8,224 nt of DNA from Syntrophobacterales bacterium (GTDB taxonomy: Bacteria > Desulfobacterota > Desulfobaccia > Desulfobaccales > 0-14-0-80-60-11), in assembly GCA_020052215.1 (NCBI GenBank), contig JAGVPN010000493.1, positions 1-8,224 on the forward strand, written 5' to 3'. Under the pieces are notes generated by a model. That model searched no databases, was not told the DNA's origin, and saw only the letters and a list, made by a program, of their open reading frames with translations. Shown here in pieces: positions 6,133 to 8,224 of the stretch. A program made the translations under genes and the position numbers. The stretch's first letter is position 1, and the number at the start of each line of letters is the position of its first letter.

Positions 6133-6276
6133 GGGCTAACCTTTACCCACAAGTCTGAAAGTGGTTGATTCAACAAGTTTTTGGTGGCACAGGCTTTCTA
6201 TCCTGGGCGAGGGTTTTCGCACCGCCTGGAAAGGCTGTGCCACCAGTCAGAAAAATTTGTGGGTAAAGATTAGCCC
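6133..6276. repeat. 144-bp imperfect palindromic element (MITE-like)
   Basis: The outer arms GGGCTAACCTTTACCCACAA (6133-6152) and 6257-6276 are inverted repeats matching at 19 of 20 bases. The inner arms GGTGGCACAGGCTTTC (6183-6198) and 6229-6244 match at 15 of 16. The centre (6199-6228) holds further short pairing such as GCGA/TCGC. The left spacer between outer and inner arms (30 bases) is longer than the right (12 bases). The whole could fold as one long hairpin in DNA or RNA. Terminal inverted repeats without a coding gene suggest a miniature mobile element or a dispersed palindromic repeat. I see no clear target-site duplication. It could also help terminate transcription from both sides. 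Confidence 0.75.
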
Positions 6277-6305
6277 TTTGGGGGAGAGGGGGTTTTTGCT
6301 GCTAC

Positions 6306-6348
6306 CGGCTTTCAGCCTGCGCCTGCACCGGCGAGACGCCTGTGGCAC
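6306..6348. repeat. Tandem small-hairpin repeat (GGCTTTCAGCC / GGCGAGACGCC)
   Basis: Two mini-hairpins follow the large palindrome: GGCT-TTC-AGCC (6307-6317) and GGCG-AGA-CGCC (6330-6340), then CTGTGGCAC (6340-6348). The motifs echo the CACAGGCTTTC and CTGTGCCACC of the neighbouring element, so this is probably another degenerate copy or fragment of the same dispersed repeat family. Confidence 0.5.
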
Positions 6349-6363
6349 TCTTGTTTTTTAACC

Positions 6364-6383
6364 GAAAACTGAAAACTGAAAAC
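6364..6383. repeat. GAAAACT heptamer tandem repeat
   Basis: GAAAACT occurs at 6364-6370 and 6371-6377, followed by GAAAAC at 6378-6383, giving nearly three perfect copies in 20 bases. It ends four bases before the stop of the - strand gene. Read on the - strand it is a T-rich tract following that stop. Confidence 0.8.
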
Positions 6384-6387
6384 GGTA

Positions 6388-6762
6388 TCACCCCGGGAAG
6401 GCGCCACCCCGGATTCCCAGGAAGGCGTTCAGGCTAGGGACCACGGGGGAGGCGGGGTCGGCCGGGAGGTTCCAGAGCACGATGAGCATGGCCCCCATGA
6501 CGCCATCCCCCCAGGAGCAGCTGCATTTGATGGTGGGGGACAGAACGGGCGCCCCCAGGATTTCCGTGAGGCGGGCGATGAATTCCCGTCCCGGGGTGGA
6601 GGCAGGCACGTTTAAAGAGGCCTGGTCGGGGTAGAGGGTGAGGGAGAATTCCACTTCGTCGTCGGCGTTAGGGTGATCGTCCCGGCGGGCGCGCCCTTCC
6701 ACCATGGCCACCTTGCGGCGCTGTTCCTGGTTATCGATGGCTATGTGCCACTCTTGAGACAC
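6388..6762 (-). CDS. Hypothetical protein, 124 residues
   Basis: I do not recognise this family. The start is GTG (complement of 6760-6762), with an AAGGTGA a few bases upstream as a modest ribosome binding site. Codon use is strongly GC-ending throughout (for example GCC, CTC, GAC, ATC runs), which supports a real gene over its antisense frames. The N-terminal 40 residues are charged (EQRRKVAMVEGRARRDDH, then DDEVEF). The middle looks like alternating beta strands and a helix (FSLTLYPDQ, REFIARLTEILG). A CSCSWGD segment has Cys80 and Cys82. The C-terminus is hydrophobic and Pro/Gly-rich (MLIVLWNLPADPASP). There is no signal peptide. It is transcribed convergently to the amidoligase pair and is bracketed by dispersed repeats on both sides. 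Confidence 0.65.
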   Translation of the reverse strand: MSQEWHIAIDNQEQRRKVAMVEGRARRDDHPNADDEVEFSLTLYPDQASLNVPASTPGREFIARLTEILGAPVLSPTIKCSCSWGDGVMGAMLIVLWNLPADPASPVVPSLNAFLGIRGGAFPG

Positions 6763-6861
6763 GAGGTCACCTTTATCCGGTCAACAGGGCGTAGTGCTAA
6801 TACCGAGTTGCTCTCAAAGAGCTACTTTTGTAGTCGCAGGCTCTACCCTGAAAGTCCACCC

Positions 6862-6889
6862 GTAGGGGCGGTTCGCGAACCGCCCCTAC
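6862..6889. repeat. Perfect 28-bp palindrome (GTAGGGGC family)
   Basis: GTAGGGGCGGTTCG (6862-6875) is followed directly by its exact reverse complement CGAACCGCCCCTAC (6876-6889), with no spacer. From general knowledge, GTAGGGGC...GCCCCTAC palindromes occur as dispersed intergenic repeats in many bacterial genomes. The one here is perfect, which suggests recent spread or selection. Confidence 0.85.
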
Positions 6890-6902
6890 AAGGAATTTTA
6901 TG

Positions 6903-6951
6903 ATTGGGGTGGCCCAGAACGGCCATGATGGTTTAGCCTGTGCCACCCAAT
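6903..6951. repeat. Inverted repeat related to the 6183-6244 element
   Basis: ATTGGGGTGGC (6903-6913) pairs with GCCACCCAAT (6942-6951) with one bulged G. Its right arm CTGTGCCACC (6938-6947) is identical to 6235-6244 in the large palindromic element. The left arm GGTGGCCCAG (6908-6917) differs by one base from GGTGGCACAG at 6183-6192. It is likely a second, diverged copy of the same short palindromic repeat. Confidence 0.6.
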
Positions 6952-7011
6952 GGCAGCCAAGTGGTGTAAAACCCAACGCCGCGTGGCGGTATGGCGGTCA
7001 GACGCAGCCGC

Positions 7012-7036
7012 GCCGGGCGGTTGTCGATCCCCCGGC
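7012..7036 (-). terminator. Hairpin after the cytochrome b gene, possible terminator
   Basis: GCCGGG (7012-7017) pairs with CCCGGC (7031-7036) around a 13-base loop, starting about 8 bases after the stop of the - strand gene at 7044. No T run follows on the - strand, so it may stabilise the mRNA end rather than act as a classical terminator. Confidence 0.35.
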
Positions 7037-7043
7037 ATCTGCC

Positions 7044-7628
7044 TCATTTTTCCAAGAAGAACATCTTGCGCCAGAGGTGGTTACCCGCTAAGGCGTGCAA
7101 GGCAACCGCGCTCAGGTGAATGGCCAGAAAGGCGACGATCAGCCAGAGGCCGAGTTCATGCATTTCCTTGATGACGTATGCGAATCCGGCGGCCTTGCGC
7201 CCCGGGACGAGCCAGAGGGCCATCAAGCTGCCGGTCAGCGCCATCCAGGCAAAGACCGCTAAACCGAAGGTCTGGACCACCCCGGCCAACCCCTGGTGGG
7301 AGGGCTGCTCCGGGAGCCGCAGCTTCAGGAGGCCCAGACCATCTTCCCCGGCCAGCTTGAGCCGTTTAAGGGTGTAGGGCACCCACTGGCTGAACCGGGC
7401 CTCTCGGGGGCCATAAAACCCGTGCCAGATTCGCCAGGCCATGAAAAAGCTCAGGGTCAGGCCCAGCCATTTGTGGACCGAAAATCCCAGATGGTGGACC
7501 CGTTTGTAGTCGCCGGCCCACAGGCCCGTGATCAAGGCCAGGATGCCGAACACCGTTAAACCTAAATGGATAAACCTGGTGAGGTCATCCAGGTCGTTGC
7601 TCTCGATGGGTGGTGGCGCCTCAGTCAT
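7044..7628 (-). CDS. Cytochrome b561-type four-helix membrane protein
   Basis: This 194-residue protein has four clear membrane helices at about residues 19-38, 52-71, 114-141 and 156-181. Histidines in or near them are His21, His52, His69, His157, His171 and His178, candidates for binding two b hemes as in the bacterial cytochrome b561/NiFe-hydrogenase cytochrome b family. Typical segments are FIHLGLTVFGILALITGLWAG, cut by reading only, VHKWLGLTLSFFMAWRIWHG and HELGLWLIVAFLAIHLSAV. Such proteins pass electrons between quinones and periplasmic or cytoplasmic partners. A good AGGAG (complement of 7636-7640) precedes the ATG. It lies about 80 bases downstream of the MBL-TPR gene on the same strand, so the two are probably co-transcribed. 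The redox partner cannot be read from the window. Confidence 0.82.
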   Translation of the reverse strand: MTEAPPPIESNDLDDLTRFIHLGLTVFGILALITGLWAGDYKRVHHLGFSVHKWLGLTLSFFMAWRIWHGFYGPREARFSQWVPYTLKRLKLAGEDGLGLLKLRLPEQPSHQGLAGVVQTFGLAVFAWMALTGSLMALWLVPGRKAAGFAYVIKEMHELGLWLIVAFLAIHLSAVALHALAGNHLWRKMFFLEK

Positions 7629-7709
7629 AGCCTATCTCCTGCTTAACGAAGGCCGAGCCCGCAACGGTGAGTGAACGGGTGGCGCAGCGTGAAAACGCCA
7701 GGGGTCAGA
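7629..7709. other. Short gap between the MBL-TPR and cytochrome genes
   Basis: Apart from the ribosome binding site of the cytochrome gene, I see no terminator, promoter or repeat in these 81 bases. The absence of a terminator supports co-transcription. Confidence 0.4.
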
Positions 7710-8224
7710 TCAAACCAACTCTTTTAACCGGGCGGCAAAGCCCGGGAGCTGCAAGGCCTCATCCACCCTGCCTAATCCCATCAGGGCGAAGCCTTTCCCC
7801 ATCACGGCTTCCAACAGGTCCGGGGCCACCTTCAGTATCCGGTCAAAAATCTCCAGGGCCTCGTCATAGTGCGACAGCTCCGTCAGCGTGGTGCCTTTAT
7901 AGACCAGGGCTTCCATGTTGGCCGGGTCCAGCATCAAGGCCATATTGTAGCATTCCAGGGCCTTTTCCGGCCGGCCGGCCTCAGACAGCATCCGGGCTGC
8001 GTCCAGGTAAGGCTGGCGGGGGTCGTCCTCCACTCCCTTCCGGGTTTCGATATAGGCATTGAGCACGTGGTCGCTGCCGTCCGAGAAGGCTGGCATGCCG
8101 TGTCCGGGGAGGAGGAAATCCACCTCGTAGGGCACCAGGCGGGCTAAAGAGGCCACCTGTTGGTCCATATTGCCCAACTGCTTATCGGCGTCGGACAGGA
8201 TGTTCTCCGTGGGACTGCTGGGGA
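7710..8224 (-). CDS. Metallo-beta-lactamase-fold hydrolase with C-terminal TPR repeats (5' end outside window)
   Basis: The frame stays open from the stop at 7710 to the window edge, giving about 170 visible residues; a TTG at 8177 is an internal codon, not the start. Upstream of it the frame reads PSSPTENILSDADKQL. Shortly after comes VDFLLPGHGMPAFSDG, whose PGHG is the last metal-ligand histidine motif of metallo-beta-lactamase-fold enzymes. Three TPR units follow (about visible residues 70-101, 102-135 and 136-165): LDAARMLSEAGRPEKALECY, YKGTTLTELSHYDEALEIFD and a shorter GKGFALMGLGRVDEALQL. MBL enzymes hydrolyse thioesters, phosphodiesters, lactams and other bonds. The TPR tail suggests docking to a protein partner. 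The catalytic HxHxDH motif would lie outside the window, so the activity cannot be judged. Confidence 0.75.
   Translation of the reverse strand, partial: PSSPTENILSDADKQLGNMDQQVASLARLVPYEVDFLLPGHGMPAFSDGSDHVLNAYIETRKGVEDDPRQPYLDAARMLSEAGRPEKALECYNMALMLDPANMEALVYKGTTLTELSHYDEALEIFDRILKVAPDLLEAVMGKGFALMGLGRVDEALQLPGFAARLKELV

Larger units (their letters stand above)
6113..6387. other. Repeat-rich intergenic region
   Basis: These 275 bases separate the amidoligase pair from a convergent - strand gene. Apart from the elements listed separately (palindromic element, small hairpin repeats, heptamer array) there is no credible gene. A 66-codon frame at 6161-6361 runs through the repeats, and its end (RRDACGTLVF) is what such hairpin repeats encode when translated, so it is not annotated. 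Confidence 0.6.
6763..7043. other. Second repeat-rich intergenic region
   Basis: These 281 bases lie between two - strand genes and hold no credible gene. Besides the palindromes listed separately they contain a hairpin GCTCT-CAA-AGAGC (6810-6822), similar in form to the one at 4654-4668, and a short CTAC/GTAG pairing around a T4. Any promoter for the 6388-6762 gene should lie here. I see no convincing -35/-10 pair. Confidence 0.5.

Noticed and set aside
6161..6361. 66-codon + strand frame
   Set aside because: It is almost wholly made of the palindromic element and hairpin repeats; the RRDACGTLVF ending is a typical product of translating such repeats.
6673..6903. 76-codon + strand frame over the palindrome region
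   Set aside because: It is antisense to the - strand gene and reads through the perfect palindrome; no domain is visible.
8175..8177. TTG at 8177 as the start of a stand-alone TPR protein
   Set aside because: The frame is open to the window edge and the upstream residues continue into metallo-beta-lactamase-like sequence, so the gene starts beyond the window.

Overview
The window opens inside infA and runs through the distal part of a bacterial spc/alpha ribosomal operon: infA (3' end), rpmJ, rpsM, rpsK, rpsD, rpoA and rplQ, all on the + strand and tightly packed. The genes are full length and their sequences look like those of a Gram-negative bacterium of about 55-60% GC. Gene order, the alpha-subunit sequence and the dispersed palindromes fit the Desulfobacterota (former Deltaproteobacteria) best. 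That assignment is an impression from the sequence; no search was run. Both L36 and S4 are the cysteine-containing (zinc-binding, C+) versions.

The operon ends in a GC-rich stretch with several hairpins, including a good intrinsic terminator near 3335-3371. An AT-rich regulatory region follows (about 3400-3692). It holds a perfect TTGACA box, a cluster of TAGGTA/TACCTA motifs and a potentially structured leader. It precedes a secreted NlpC/P60 cell-wall peptidase with a lysine/serine-rich linker (3693-4511).

Next comes a two-gene + strand unit with its own candidate promoter: a GCS-like amidoligase (Amidoligase_2 type, 4785-5753) overlapping by 4 bases a small helical protein with a four-cysteine cluster (5750-6112). 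An amide-bond-forming enzyme of unknown substrate, translationally coupled to an unrecognised Cys-cluster protein, is the best candidate here for an undescribed system.

From 6113 on, the character changes. An intergenic region carries a 144-bp imperfect palindromic element, further small hairpin repeats and a GAAAACT heptamer array. A small unrecognised gene on the - strand (6388-6762) follows, then a second repeat region that includes a perfect 28-bp palindrome. These are dispersed-repeat-like sequences, and some short ORFs in them are translation artefacts.

The right end is a - strand pair. A metallo-beta-lactamase-fold hydrolase whose C-terminus is fused to TPR repeats (7710 to beyond the window edge) lies upstream of a four-helix cytochrome b561-type membrane protein (7044-7628), about 80 bases apart and probably co-transcribed. 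I see no tRNA, rRNA, CRISPR array or transposase gene.
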